A stretch of 64,000 nucleotides of DNA from Aminobacter sp039907765 (GCF_039907765.1 NZ_JARDJI010000002.1:372001-436000); one strand, 5' to 3'. Shown: positions 33,960 to 42,722, counted from the stretch's first letter. Notes: a model not told the origin generated them from the sequence alone. A program made the numbers and translations.

Positions 33960-34757
33960 ATGACTTCGCTGCCCACACTCTTCGTTTCCCATGGCGGTCC
34001 GGACATCGTGCTCGCCGACACGCCGGCGCGACACTATCTCGAGACCGTGTCGGAACTCACGTCCCGGCCGAAGGCCATCGTCATCGTCTCGGCTCATTTC
34101 GAGACCGACGGCGTCGCGGTCGTCACCGACCCGAAGCCGGGCATGATCTATGATTTCGGCGGCTTCGCGCCCGAGCTCTACAAGATGGTCTACCCGGCCA
34201 GGGGCGAGCCGGCGCTGGCGGAAAGGGTCTTCGCCATGCTGGAGACGGCCGGGCTCAACCCGCATACCTATGAAAAGCGCGGTTACGACCATGGAACCTG
34301 GACACCGCTCAAGCTGGCGTTCCCGGACGCCGGCATCCCCATCGTGCAGGTGTCGATCGACCCCAGCCGCGATGCGGCCTGGCATTATGCCATCGGCAAG
34401 GCACTGGCGCCGTTGCGCGACGAAGGCATCCTCCTGATCGGCTCGGGCCATATCACGCACAATCTGCGGGCCTATTTCACCACCGTGAGGCGTGGTGCCG
34501 AACTGGATCCGGTGCTGGCGGGCAAGGTGCACGCCTTCACGGAATGGTTCGAGGAAAAGCTCGCCGCCGGCGACGCCGACGCGCTGCTGCACTGGAGGGA
34601 GAAGGCGCCTTACCCGTCGGAGAACCACCCGACCGACGAGCATCTGATGCCGATCTTCTTCGCCTACGGCGCTGCTGGCGAAGGCGCGAAGGGCCGCCGG
34701 GTCCACAATTCAGTCGACTACGGTTTCTTCGCCAACGATTCCTATCTGTTCGATTGA
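33960..34757 (+). CDS. LigB/DODA-type extradiol dioxygenase (YgiD-like)
   Basis: The 265-residue protein matches the class III extradiol ring-cleavage dioxygenases of the 4,5-DOPA dioxygenase group. The metal ligands are visible in FVSHGGPDIVL, VSAHFETDG, KRGYDHGTWTPL and GSGHITHNL, followed by HPTDEHLMPIFFAYGAAGE. These enzymes cleave catechol rings with a non-heme metal; E. coli YgiD acts on L-DOPA in vitro. The natural substrate here is unknown. The neighbour upstream is a GFA protein, with no aromatic pathway genes nearby. Confidence 0.9.
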   Translation: MTSLPTLFVSHGGPDIVLADTPARHYLETVSELTSRPKAIVIVSAHFETDGVAVVTDPKPGMIYDFGGFAPELYKMVYPARGEPALAERVFAMLETAGLNPHTYEKRGYDHGTWTPLKLAFPDAGIPIVQVSIDPSRDAAWHYAIGKALAPLRDEGILLIGSGHITHNLRAYFTTVRRGAELDPVLAGKVHAFTEWFEEKLAAGDADALLHWREKAPYPSENHPTDEHLMPIFFAYGAAGEGAKGRRVHNSVDYGFFANDSYLFD

Positions 34758-34806
34758 CCGCCGAGCCGCTACATGATGCCCCTCGATCGAACTCAAGGGG
34801 ATTTTC

Positions 34807-35166
34807 ATGGAGCGGCTGGTCAAGGCTTTCCAGAATTCGGTGCGCGCCTTCTCCAGGCTGATCCGCACCGAGGCGGCATTCCAGCAGGAAGTCATGCTGC
34901 TGGTTGCGGCGCTCCCCATCGGCTGGTTCATCGCCGAAAGCTGGAGCGGTTACGCGCTGCTGATCGGCGCCATCCTGTTCCTCATCACCGTGGAAGTGCT
35001 CAACACCGGCATCGAGGCCGCCTGTGACGCGGTCAGCCGCGAATTCAACATCGACATCCAGCTTGCCAAGGATTGCGGCTCGCTCGCGGTGCTGATCTCG
35101 ATCGTGATCGTGCTCGGCATCTGGGGCTTCGCCATTGCCGAGCGTTTCTTCGGTCTCCCGATCTGA
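34807..35166 (+). CDS. dgkA: diacylglycerol kinase (prokaryotic DgkA)
   Basis: DgkA phosphorylates diacylglycerol, recycling the by-product of membrane-derived oligosaccharide (periplasmic glucan) synthesis into phosphatidate. The 119-residue protein has an amphipathic N-terminal helix (RLVKAFQNSVRAFSRLIRTEAAFQQE) and three membrane helices. The active-site signature is VEVLNTGIEAACDAVS, and IQLAKDCGSLAVLIS follows. The length equals E. coli DgkA. It is preceded by AAGGGG. Confidence 0.95.
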   Translation: MERLVKAFQNSVRAFSRLIRTEAAFQQEVMLLVAALPIGWFIAESWSGYALLIGAILFLITVEVLNTGIEAACDAVSREFNIDIQLAKDCGSLAVLISIVIVLGIWGFAIAERFFGLPI

Positions 35167-35206
35167 ACAGGGCATACCTATATGTCGGTTACCAAAGGAG
35201 ACCGAC

Positions 35207-35800
35207 ATGGCTGAGAAAGCCCAACCCAACCATCATCTTGAAATCCGTACCGGGCTGCCGGACGATTTGCGCTGGCTCGTCGAAAGGTACCCGCGCGAGG
35301 ATTGGCTCGGCCACGACAACGTCCACGGCATGGCGTCGATGTGGCTCAAGCGGCACGACATGTTCCGCGAACTCGGCGGCATGCTGACCGAAGGTATCGG
35401 CGACTACCGCGAGGCGCGGCTGGATGCGCAGGGCTTCGCCCGCTGGTTCGCGCCTCGCCTCAACTTCTTCCTCGGCAATCTCGACGGCCACCATAATGTC
35501 GAGGACCAGCATTATTTCCCGGTCTTCGCCGATGCGGAGAAGCGCCTCAAGCGCGGGTTCGAAATCCTCGATGCCGACCATCACCTCATCCACGAGGCGT
35601 TGGCACGCAACGCGGAGGCTGCGAACGCCTTCATCCGCGCGCTTGGCGAGGATGCCGACAGGCAGCGTTTCGCGGCAGATTCCTATGCCGACGAGAATGC
35701 ACGCCTGATCGCCATGCTGACCAGGCATCTCGCCGACGAGGAGGATCTGATCATCCCGCTCATCCTGGACCGCGGCGAGCGGGACCTCGGTATCGGCTGA
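35207..35800 (+). CDS. hemerythrin-like domain protein
   Basis: The 197-residue soluble protein is a four-helix bundle with the hemerythrin HHE pattern: FLGNLDGHHNVEDQHYFPVF, LDADHHLIHEAL and LTRHLADEEDLIIPLI. These provide the histidines and acids for a di-iron site. Such proteins bind O2 or NO or sense iron and redox state. The ATG at 35207 follows AAAGGAG. It lies 40 bases after dgkA and is convergent with the DedA gene (three bases between stops). Confidence 0.87.
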   Translation: MAEKAQPNHHLEIRTGLPDDLRWLVERYPREDWLGHDNVHGMASMWLKRHDMFRELGGMLTEGIGDYREARLDAQGFARWFAPRLNFFLGNLDGHHNVEDQHYFPVFADAEKRLKRGFEILDADHHLIHEALARNAEAANAFIRALGEDADRQRFAADSYADENARLIAMLTRHLADEEDLIIPLILDRGERDLGIG

Positions 35801-35803
35801 CGG

Positions 35804-36385
35804 CTACTCTTGCGGCTCTTTCCTGGCGACGTGGCGGGCAAGCAGCCATGCGCCGGCCGCGACCACCAGGCCGATCCCGAACGCGATAAAGAGGCGCTGA
35901 TGGGCCTTCAGCGCCTCGCCCAGTATCTGCTCGGCGCCGACGCCGAAGACATAGCCTAGGCTCACGAAAATGCCGGCCCAGACGAGCGCCGACAGCGCAT
36001 TGAGCCCCAGAAAGAGAGCCGTGGGTATGTTCGACAGGCCCGCCACGATGCCGCCCGCAAGCCGCATGCCGTAGATGTAGCGGTTGCCGAGCACGAAAAG
36101 TTTCGGGTGCGCCTGCACCATCCGGTAGGCGTGGCTGAATCCGGGTCTCCGGCGCATCAGCCGCACCCATCTGTTGCCCGCAAAGCGTCGTCCGAGGACG
36201 AAGAACAGCGTGTCGCCGAAGAATGCGCCGAGGAAGGCCGCCGCAAACGCCTGCCATGCGGCGAAAACCTGCTGGTGGGCGAAGAAACCGCCGAGAATGG
36301 CCACGCTCTCGCCTTCGGCCATGCAGCCGATGAACACGGCCAGGAGACCGTAGCGTTCGACGAGATAGTGGATGGCGTCGGTCAT
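35804..36385 (-). CDS. DedA/SNARE-associated family membrane protein
   Basis: The 193-residue protein has the DedA/VTT pattern: YGLLAVFIGCMAEGESVAILGGFFA (acidic residue in the re-entrant loop), FLGAFFGDTLFFVLGRRFAGNRWV, FVLGNRYIYGMRLAGGIVAGLSNIPTALFLGLNALSALVWAG and a C-terminal helix. Members take part in lipid-carrier recycling, lipid scrambling or proton-dependent homeostasis. The start overlaps the DUF1003 stop by four bases (ATGA), so the two are translationally coupled. Confidence 0.9.
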   Translation of the reverse strand: MTDAIHYLVERYGLLAVFIGCMAEGESVAILGGFFAHQQVFAAWQAFAAAFLGAFFGDTLFFVLGRRFAGNRWVRLMRRRPGFSHAYRMVQAHPKLFVLGNRYIYGMRLAGGIVAGLSNIPTALFLGLNALSALVWAGIFVSLGYVFGVGAEQILGEALKAHQRLFIAFGIGLVVAAGAWLLARHVARKEPQE

Positions 36386-36948
36386 CTGGCGGAGGGTTCG
36401 CCGGTGGCGCCCGCGTCGGCAATCCGCGCGATCTGTGTAGAAAGCGCTTCGATGCGCTCGCGCAGCAGGATGATTTCCTGGAAGCGGATTTCGTCGAGCT
36501 TCTCATGCAGGGCCATGATCTCGATCTCGGCCTTGAGGTTCACTGCGTAGTCGTGCGCGGCATCGATCCGGTCGCGCTCCGCCTGGCGGTTCTGCGACAT
36601 CATGATGATCGGGGCCTGGATGGCCGCAAGCATGGACAGAACGAGGTTGAGAAAGATGAACGGGTAGGGGTCGAAAGCCGCGCGCCCCAGCAGCCAGGCA
36701 TTGAGGCCGGCCCAGGCCACCAGGAAGGCCAGGAAGCTGAGGATGAAGGTCCACGAGCCGCCAATGCGCGCGATCGCGTCTGCCAGGCGGTCGCCGCCGC
36801 CCTCGCGGCTCGCGATGCTGTCGTTGACGTTCCGGGCGACGGGCTTCCGGTCGATTGCGCTCTGCAGCACCTTGTGCTCGAGCTCGCTCAGAGCGTCGGC
36901 CTTGTGGGTCATCCAGCGGCCGGCCAGTTCTGCGACGGTCTTGTTCAT
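36382..36948 (-). CDS. DUF1003 membrane protein
   Basis: The 188-residue protein has the DUF1003 core: LADAIARIGGSWTFILSFLAFLVAWAGLNAW, DPYPFIFLNLVLSMLAAIQAPIIMMSQNRQAERDRIDAAHDYAVNLKAEIEI. There are two membrane helices and then a coiled helix. The function is unknown; the family is often found beside small membrane proteins and Mg/Mn transport genes. The ATG at 36948 is preceded by GGAG. It is followed, with overlap, by the DedA gene. Confidence 0.9.
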   Translation of the reverse strand: MNKTVAELAGRWMTHKADALSELEHKVLQSAIDRKPVARNVNDSIASREGGGDRLADAIARIGGSWTFILSFLAFLVAWAGLNAWLLGRAAFDPYPFIFLNLVLSMLAAIQAPIIMMSQNRQAERDRIDAAHDYAVNLKAEIEIMALHEKLDEIRFQEIILLRERIEALSTQIARIADAGATGEPSAR

Positions 36949-37043
36949 GTCCTGCTCCGAAATGGGCCGCTGTCTTGGCAGCGCAAGTTCCTTATACGAA
37001 GATAGTGCAACGCTTTGCCACGGCGGCGGCAAGAGGAGGGCAT

Positions 37044-37757
37044 ATGCCGGATTTCGGTAAGATCAGGGCGAGGGCGGCAGAGCGCAAGGGCGGCGAAGCC
37101 GTGCTTCGGTCGCTGCTTGGGCCGGTGCCCGACAATGCAGCGCTTGCCGAGGTCCCGGACGACCGCATCCTCTCGACCATGGCGGAACGCGTCTTCGCCG
37201 CCGGGTTCGTCTGGCGCGTCATCGAGCAGAAGTGGCCGGGTTTCGAAGAAGCGTTCCTTCATTTCGAGCCGAAGCGGCTTTTGTTCCAGCCCGACGACTT
37301 CTGGCACGAACTCGCCTCGGACAAGCGCATCGTGCGCAATCCGCAGAAGATCAGATCGGTGAGAGACAACGCCGCCTTCGTGGATCGCGTGTCGAAGGAG
37401 CACGGCAGCTTCGGCAAGTTCCTGGCCGAATGGCCGGCGGACGATCAAGTCGGGCTGACCGCCTATCTCGGCAAGCATGGCAGCCGGCTCGGCGGTAACA
37501 CCGGGCAATATCTGCTGCGCTGGCTCGGCTGGGACACCTTCATCCTGTCGCAGGACGTGGTCCTGGCTTTGCGCGACGCCGGCCTCGACATCGGCGAGGC
37601 CGCGACTTCGAAGAAGGACCTCGCAAAGATCCAGATGCAGATCAACGAGTGGGCGGACGCGACCAGGCTGCCGCGGGCACACATTTCGCGCATCCTCTCC
37701 ATGTCGATCGGGGTCAACCGTCCGGCCGAGGAACTGGCGAGCTACATGGGCGAATGA
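37044..37757 (+). CDS. DNA-3-methyladenine glycosylase I (Tag-like)
   Basis: The 237-residue protein resembles the Tag branch of helix-hairpin-helix glycosylases, in the longer alphaproteobacterial form. It has AERVFAAGFVWRVIEQKWPGFEEAFLHF, IVRNPQKIRSVRDNAAFVDRV, GGNTGQYLLRWLGWDTFILSQDVVLALRDAGL and a C-terminal ISRILSMSIG. It should remove 3-methyladenine from DNA. The zinc-binding cysteines of E. coli Tag are not obvious, so the substrate range may differ. A strong ribosome site (AGAGGAGGG) precedes the ATG at 37044. Confidence 0.88.
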   Translation: MPDFGKIRARAAERKGGEAVLRSLLGPVPDNAALAEVPDDRILSTMAERVFAAGFVWRVIEQKWPGFEEAFLHFEPKRLLFQPDDFWHELASDKRIVRNPQKIRSVRDNAAFVDRVSKEHGSFGKFLAEWPADDQVGLTAYLGKHGSRLGGNTGQYLLRWLGWDTFILSQDVVLALRDAGLDIGEAATSKKDLAKIQMQINEWADATRLPRAHISRILSMSIGVNRPAEELASYMGE

Positions 37758-37810
37758 TGGCCCAATCGAACGGCATTGCCCCTCTTCAATACGCAGGCTA
37801 AACCGCTGAC

Positions 37811-39520
37811 ATGACGAAAAGATCTCCCGACATCCTGCGCATCGCAGTCGCCCAGCTCAACCCCACGGTGGGTGACGTCAGGGGCAATCTCGCCAAGGCG
37901 CGCGAGGCGCGGGCGGATGCTGCGCGCCAGGGCGCCGACCTCGTGCTGTTCACCGAACTGTTCATCGCCGGATACCCGCCGGAGGACCTGGTGCTGAAGC
38001 CGGCCTTCGTCGCGGCCTGCGAGCGAGCGGCCGAAGAGTTCGCCGCCGAGACCGCCGATGGCGGGCCGGGCGTCATCATCGGCGTGCCGCTGAAGCGCAA
38101 GAGCGGCCTGCACAATTCGATCATCGTCGCCGACGGCGGCAAGATCATCGCCGAGCGCTTCAAGGTCGACCTGCCCAACTATGGCGAGTTCGACGAGAAG
38201 CGTGTCTTCCAGGCCGGTCCCGACATGCCCGGACCGATCAATTTCCGTGGCGTGCGGCTCGGGATCCCGATCTGCGAGGACATCTGGGGCGAACTCGGCG
38301 TCTGCGAGACGCTGGCCGAGAGCGGTGCCGAAATCCTGCTCGTGCCCAACGGCTCGCCCTACTATCGCGCCAAGATGGACGTGCGCCACCAGGTGGCGAT
38401 CCGCCAGGTGATCGAGAGCGGCCTGCCGCTGCTCTACGCCAACCAGCTCGGCGGCCAGGACGAACTCGTCTTCGACGGCGCCTCCTTTGCCATCAACGCC
38501 GACCACTCGCTGGCCTTCCAGATGAGCCAGTTCGAGGAGACGGTGGCGATTACCACCTGGAAGCGCGGCCGCGATGCCGCAGGCGCGCAAGATCAAGGGC
38601 ATGAGGGCTGGGCCTGCGTCGAAGGCCCGATGTCCAAGATCCCCGACCGCGAGGAGGCCGACTACCGCGCCTGCCTGCTCGGCCTGCGCGACTACGTCAA
38701 CAAGAACGGCTTCAAGAACGTCGTGCTAGGCCTTTCCGGCGGCATCGACTCGGCGATCTGCGCGGCACTCGCCGTCGATGCGCTGGGCGAGGAGCGGCTG
38801 CGCGCGATCATGATGCCCTATCGCTACACTTCCGCCGACTCGCTGAAGGACGCCGAGGATTGCGCCCGCGCGCTCGGCTGCCGCTATGACATCGTGCCGA
38901 TCCACGAGCCGGTCGACGGCTTTTCCCATGCCCTGACGCAGCTTTTCGAGGGCACCAAGGAAGGCATTACCGAGGAAAACCTGCAGAGCCGCGCCCGCGG
39001 CACCATCCTGATGGCGGTGTCCAACAAGTTCGGCTCGATGGTGGTGACCACCGGCAACAAGAGCGAGATGTCGGTCGGCTATGCCACGCTCTATGGCGAC
39101 ATGAACGGCGGCTTCAACCCGATCAAGGACCTCTACAAGATGCAGGTCTATGCGCTGTCGCGCTGGCGCAACACGCATGTGCCGCCGGGGGCGCTCGGAC
39201 CTTCCGGCATCGTCATTCCGCAGAACATCATCGACAAGGCGCCGTCGGCGGAACTCAGGCCCAACCAGACCGACCAGGATTCGCTGCCGCCCTATCCGGT
39301 GCTCGACGACATCCTCGAGTGCCTCGTCGAGAACGAGATGGGCGTCGACGAGATCGTCGCACGCGGCCATGACCGGGAGGTCGTGCACAAGATCGAACAT
39401 CTGCTCTATATCGCCGAATACAAGCGACGGCAGGCCGCGCCCGGCGTGAAGATCACCAAGAAGAATTTTGGCCGCGACCGCCGCTATCCGATCACGAACA
39501 GGTACAGGGACCGGGATTAG
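37811..39520 (+). CDS. nadE: glutamine-dependent NAD+ synthetase
   Basis: NadE makes NAD+ from deamido-NAD+, ATP and glutamine. The 569-residue protein has an N-terminal nitrilase-type glutaminase domain with its triad in LFTELFIAGYPPEDL (Glu), KVDLPNYGEFDEKRVF (Lys) and GIPICEDIWGE (Cys). The C-terminal synthetase has the PP-loop VLGLSGGIDSAICAAL, MPYRYTSADSLKDAEDCA and TTGNKSEMSVGYATLYGDM. The length is typical of the two-domain form. A GNAT gene follows. Confidence 0.96.
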   Translation: MTKRSPDILRIAVAQLNPTVGDVRGNLAKAREARADAARQGADLVLFTELFIAGYPPEDLVLKPAFVAACERAAEEFAAETADGGPGVIIGVPLKRKSGLHNSIIVADGGKIIAERFKVDLPNYGEFDEKRVFQAGPDMPGPINFRGVRLGIPICEDIWGELGVCETLAESGAEILLVPNGSPYYRAKMDVRHQVAIRQVIESGLPLLYANQLGGQDELVFDGASFAINADHSLAFQMSQFEETVAITTWKRGRDAAGAQDQGHEGWACVEGPMSKIPDREEADYRACLLGLRDYVNKNGFKNVVLGLSGGIDSAICAALAVDALGEERLRAIMMPYRYTSADSLKDAEDCARALGCRYDIVPIHEPVDGFSHALTQLFEGTKEGITEENLQSRARGTILMAVSNKFGSMVVTTGNKSEMSVGYATLYGDMNGGFNPIKDLYKMQVYALSRWRNTHVPPGALGPSGIVIPQNIIDKAPSAELRPNQTDQDSLPPYPVLDDILECLVENEMGVDEIVARGHDREVVHKIEHLLYIAEYKRRQAAPGVKITKKNFGRDRRYPITNRYRDRD

Positions 39521-39560
39521 ACCCCTGAAACGAAATGAAATCCGTCGATCGGAGGAACCT

Positions 39561-39980
39561 GTGGCCGAGGTCGAGATCAGCTTTGACGTCTCCAGGATCG
39601 ACTTCGACAAGACATCCGAGGTCATCAAGGCGAGCTATTGGGGCGACGACCGCAGCGACGATATCCACCGCCGCGCCTTCGCCAATTCCCTATGCGTCGG
39701 CGCCTATATCGACGGCGAGCAGGTGGGCTTTGCGCGCGTCATCACCGACTACGCCTGTTTCGCCTATGTCGCCGACGTCATCGTTTGGCCGGAGCGGCGC
39801 GGCCACGGCATTGGCAAGAAGTTGATCCAGGCGCTGCTCGACCATCCCGAGCTTGCCAGCGTGACCGGCTTCTCGCTGCGGACGGCCGACGCACACAGCC
39901 TCTATGAGAAGTTCGGCTTCGTGACGGCCACGGACGGCCTGTACATGCGGCTGTCTCGGACGCGCTTGCCGGCGGGATAG
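39561..39980 (+). CDS. GNAT family N-acetyltransferase
   Basis: The 139-residue protein has the GNAT fold. VGFARVITDYACFAYVADVIVWPERRGHGIGKKLIQALLDHP carries the acetyl-CoA-binding R-x-x-G-x-G/A motif, and ends LYEKFGFV. The start is best taken as the GTG at 39561, because GGAGG lies five bases upstream and the fold begins there; the frame is open further back into nadE. The MFS gene starts one base after its stop. The acetylated substrate is unknown. Confidence 0.9.
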   Translation: MAEVEISFDVSRIDFDKTSEVIKASYWGDDRSDDIHRRAFANSLCVGAYIDGEQVGFARVITDYACFAYVADVIVWPERRGHGIGKKLIQALLDHPELASVTGFSLRTADAHSLYEKFGFVTATDGLYMRLSRTRLPAG

Positions 39981-39981
39981 C

Positions 39982-41217
39982 ATGTCTTACCTGACTTTCG
40001 TGCGCGACAACGCGCGCTGGCTCGCCGGCGGCCTTCTGCTCACAAGCTTCTCCACCTTCGGCCAGACGTCCTTCATCTCGCTGTCGGCGGGCCACATCCG
40101 CGCCGAATATGGGCTGTCGCACGGCACCTTCGGCACGCTCTACATGGCCGCGACGCTGGCGAGCGCGTTCACGCTGCCGCATCTGGGCCAGCTCGTCGAC
40201 CGCCACAGCGTGCGCAAGGTCAGCCTCTTCGTCGTGCCGATGCTGGCCATCGCCGCTATGGGCATGGCCTTTTCGCGCCATCTCGCGCTGCTCTTCGCCA
40301 GCATCTACCTGCTTCGGCTGTTCGGGCAGGGCATGATGGTCCACGCGGCCTACACGGCCGCCGCGCGTCGGTTCTCGGCGCAGCGGGGGCGGGCGCTTTC
40401 CACCATCATTCTCGGGCATAATGTTGGCGATGCGGTGCTGCCCATCGCCTTCGTCACGGTCGCCGGCGCGCTCGGCTGGCGGCAGGGCTGGCTGATTGCG
40501 GCCTTCGCGCTGCTGCTCGTGGCGCTGCCTGCAATTGCCGTGCTCGTTTCCGTCGACAGGCACCCGCGTGCTTCCGATCCGTCGCCGCGCATCGTCGATG
40601 CCCGCGACTGGACCCGCGCCGAGGTGGTCCGCGATCCTGTCTTCTACCTGCTGATGCTCGGGGTGATGGCGCCCGCCTTCATCGTCACGTCGGTGTTCTT
40701 CCACCAGGTCCATCTGGTGGAAACGCGCGGCTGGTCGCTCGGCGTGTTCGCATCCTCCTTCGCCGTGGCGGCGGTCATCAACAGCATCTTCACGCTGGTG
40801 GTCGGGCAATTGATCGACAGGTATTCCGGCGTGGCGCTGCTGCCGGTCGTGCTGTTGCCTCTCGGCTTTGCCTGCCTGCTGCTCGGCAGCGTCGAGGCGC
40901 AGTGGAGCGCCTTCGGCTTCATGGCGCTGCTGGGCCTGTCCAACGGCTTGTCGACCACGCTGTTCGGCGCCGTCTGGCCAGAGGTCTACGGACTCAGGCA
41001 CCTCGGTGCGATCCGGGCGCTGATCGTATCGGCCGGCGTCTTCGCCTCGGCGATCGGGCCGGGCCTCACCGGCTACCTCATCGACGGCGGCGTCAGTTTT
41101 CCGAGCCAGATTCTCGCCATGGGCGCCTATTGCTTCGCCGTATCGCTGCTGCTCCAAAGGGTGTCCCGGCGGGTACGCGACCGAAACCAGCCAGTGCCGC
41201 ATCCGGCGACCGCCTGA
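39982..41217 (+). CDS. MFS transporter
   Basis: The 411-residue protein has about twelve membrane helices. The MFS loop 2-3 signature is in the form GQLVDRHSVRKVS, and an equivalent GQLIDRYSG lies in the second half. The N-terminus (FGQTSFISLSAGHIRAEYGLSHGTFGTLYM) fits a subgroup related to monocarboxylate/oxalate-type transporters. No substrate can be assigned. It is tightly coupled to the GNAT gene (one base gap). Confidence 0.88.
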   Translation: MSYLTFVRDNARWLAGGLLLTSFSTFGQTSFISLSAGHIRAEYGLSHGTFGTLYMAATLASAFTLPHLGQLVDRHSVRKVSLFVVPMLAIAAMGMAFSRHLALLFASIYLLRLFGQGMMVHAAYTAAARRFSAQRGRALSTIILGHNVGDAVLPIAFVTVAGALGWRQGWLIAAFALLLVALPAIAVLVSVDRHPRASDPSPRIVDARDWTRAEVVRDPVFYLLMLGVMAPAFIVTSVFFHQVHLVETRGWSLGVFASSFAVAAVINSIFTLVVGQLIDRYSGVALLPVVLLPLGFACLLLGSVEAQWSAFGFMALLGLSNGLSTTLFGAVWPEVYGLRHLGAIRALIVSAGVFASAIGPGLTGYLIDGGVSFPSQILAMGAYCFAVSLLLQRVSRRVRDRNQPVPHPATA

Positions 41218-41223
41218 GGCGGG

Positions 41224-41844
41224 CTACTTCACCGGAAGTCCCTCGACGATTTCGCGCCTGTCGTAGACATGGTCGACGATGCCCCAGTCGCGGGCTTCCT
41301 CCGCGGTGAAGAAGAAGTCGCGGTCGAGCACGCGCGCCACTTCCTCTTCAGTGCGGCCGCAATGCTCGGCGTAGAGGCGAGTCATCCGGCGCTTCAGCTT
41401 GAGGATGTCCTCGGCGTGGCGTTCGATGTCGGAAGCCTGGCCGCGGAAGCCGCCGGATGGCTGGTGCAGGATCACGCTCGAATTGGGCAGGGCAATGCGC
41501 CGGCCCGGCGCGCCGGCCGCCAGCAGGAAGGAGCCCATCGATCCCGCCGTGCCCATGCACAGCGTGGACACCGGGCAGCGGATGAAGCGCATCGTGTCGT
41601 AGATGGCGAAGCCGCTGGTGACCACGCCGCCGGGCGAGTTGATGTAGAAGGAGATCTCCCGGTTCGGGTTTTCCGATTCCAGAAACAGCAATTGCGCGCA
41701 GATCAGCGAAGCCGACTGGTCGTTGACCTCGCCGTTGAGGAAGACGATCCGTTCGCGCAGCAGACGGGAAAAAATATCGAACGAACGTTCGCCGCGAGGC
41801 GATTGCTCAACGACAATAGGGACGAGCTGCATCGTGTCGCGCAT
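41224..41844 (-). CDS. ClpP-type ATP-dependent protease subunit (paralogue)
   Basis: The 206-residue protein is a ClpP family peptidase. The catalytic serine lies in MGTAGSMGSFLLAAG (about residue 102), the histidine in NSSVILHQPSGG (about 127) and the aspartate in LDRDFFFTAEEA (about 176), so it should be active. It differs from canonical ClpP in the serine loop (TAGSMG instead of QAASMG) and lacks a neighbouring clpX. That points to one of the additional ClpP copies usual in Rhizobiales. The ATG at 41844 follows AAAGGAA; an ATG six codons upstream is an alternative. Confidence 0.92.
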   Translation of the reverse strand: MRDTMQLVPIVVEQSPRGERSFDIFSRLLRERIVFLNGEVNDQSASLICAQLLFLESENPNREISFYINSPGGVVTSGFAIYDTMRFIRCPVSTLCMGTAGSMGSFLLAAGAPGRRIALPNSSVILHQPSGGFRGQASDIERHAEDILKLKRRMTRLYAEHCGRTEEEVARVLDRDFFFTAEEARDWGIVDHVYDRREIVEGLPVK

Positions 41845-41879
41845 GCGCGAGTTCCTTTCCATGTTCCGATTTGCTTGAA

Positions 41880-42266
41880 TTAGGCGGCGCGCGCCATGAC
41901 CGGCGGGCTGTTCGAATTGGCCGCAGCACCCGCTGGCCTACGGCCGATTTCAGCGCTGTGGGTGAGGCGGAGCCATGTGCCGCCGCCCGGCTGTGCCGCG
42001 AGATCGAAGGTCACGAAGCCGTCGGGCTCGCCGGCCGAGTCGTCGTTCCAGGCGTAGCGGACGCGCGAGAAGGGCAGGGCCTCGACGATGCGATAGACCG
42101 GCCCGGTTGTGTCGGCAGCCACATCGTCTGCCGCCGGCACGTCGAGCCAGGCCGACACCAGTTCCGGCACGGTCAGCGCACGCCAGACCTTTTCCGGTTC
42201 CGCCTCGAGTTCGCATTCGACCACGATCGCGTCGCACTTCTCGTCGGCTACGAGAATGTCCGTCAT
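41880..42266 (-). CDS. SRPBCC/AHSA1 domain protein
   Basis: The 128-residue protein has the START-like AHSA1 pattern: IVVECELEAEPEKVWRALTVPELVSAWLDVP, then VRYAWNDD, GFVTFDLAAQPGGGTWLRLTHS. The family binds hydrophobic ligands or acts as a small co-chaperone-like domain. Its ATG overlaps the TGA of the ArsR gene (ATGA at 42263-42266), so it is translated with the regulator. This ArsR-SRPBCC pairing is very common in alphaproteobacteria. Confidence 0.9.
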   Translation of the reverse strand: MTDILVADEKCDAIVVECELEAEPEKVWRALTVPELVSAWLDVPAADDVAADTTGPVYRIVEALPFSRVRYAWNDDSAGEPDGFVTFDLAAQPGGGTWLRLTHSAEIGRRPAGAAANSNSPPVMARAA

Positions 42267-42577
42267 TGGTCCATCTCCTTGAGCAGGGCCTTCAGCCGTT
42301 CGACGCGGTCCGGCCAGAAGGCGCGGTAGCGGGTGAGCCAGTCGAACAGAGGTTTCAGCCCGTCGGGGTTGACGCTGTAGTTCACGTGCCGGCCGGCACG
42401 TTCTTCGTTGATCAGCCCGGCGCCGCGCAGCACGGCGATATGCTGCGAGACGGCCGGCTGAGAGATTTCGAGCCCTTCGCGCAGCTCGGTCGCGTTCTTC
42501 TCGCCGGCCAGCAGCCGGTCGAGCACGGCGCGGCGCGTAGGGTCTGAGAGGGCACGGAAGACGTCGGATTCGTTCAT
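42263..42577 (-). CDS. ArsR family winged-helix regulator
   Basis: The 104-residue protein has the ArsR winged helix: VFRALSDPTRRAVLDRLLAGEKNATELREGLEISQPAVSQHIAVLRGAGLINEERAGRHVNYSV. It has no obvious metal-binding cysteines and so belongs to the non-metal SdpR-like type. The ATG at 42577 gives the family start; a GTG at 42598 is in frame upstream. A short inverted repeat overlaps the upstream region. It is coupled to an SRPBCC gene. Confidence 0.93.
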   Translation of the reverse strand: MNESDVFRALSDPTRRAVLDRLLAGEKNATELREGLEISQPAVSQHIAVLRGAGLINEERAGRHVNYSVNPDGLKPLFDWLTRYRAFWPDRVERLKALLKEMDQ

Positions 42578-42586
42578 GCGAATGAG

Positions 42587-42602
42587 ATAAGCATACACTT
42601 AT
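42587..42602. promoter_or_regulatory. candidate ArsR operator
   Basis: ATAAGCATACACTTAT is an imperfect palindrome (ATAAG-6-CTTAT) ten bases upstream of the arsR ATG, in an AT-rich patch. The position and form fit autoregulation by an ArsR/SdpR-type protein. Confidence 0.45.
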
Positions 42603-42722
42603 TTGTTGCGCAAGCCGGCTGCCGGAAAAGCCGCCTTTCTGGCACAACCAGCTTCGGTCCAGCGCGGGGGTTGGCGGAGAAGAAATGCTCGGTTATAAGC
42701 AAATCTTTCGCGGCCACTAACA

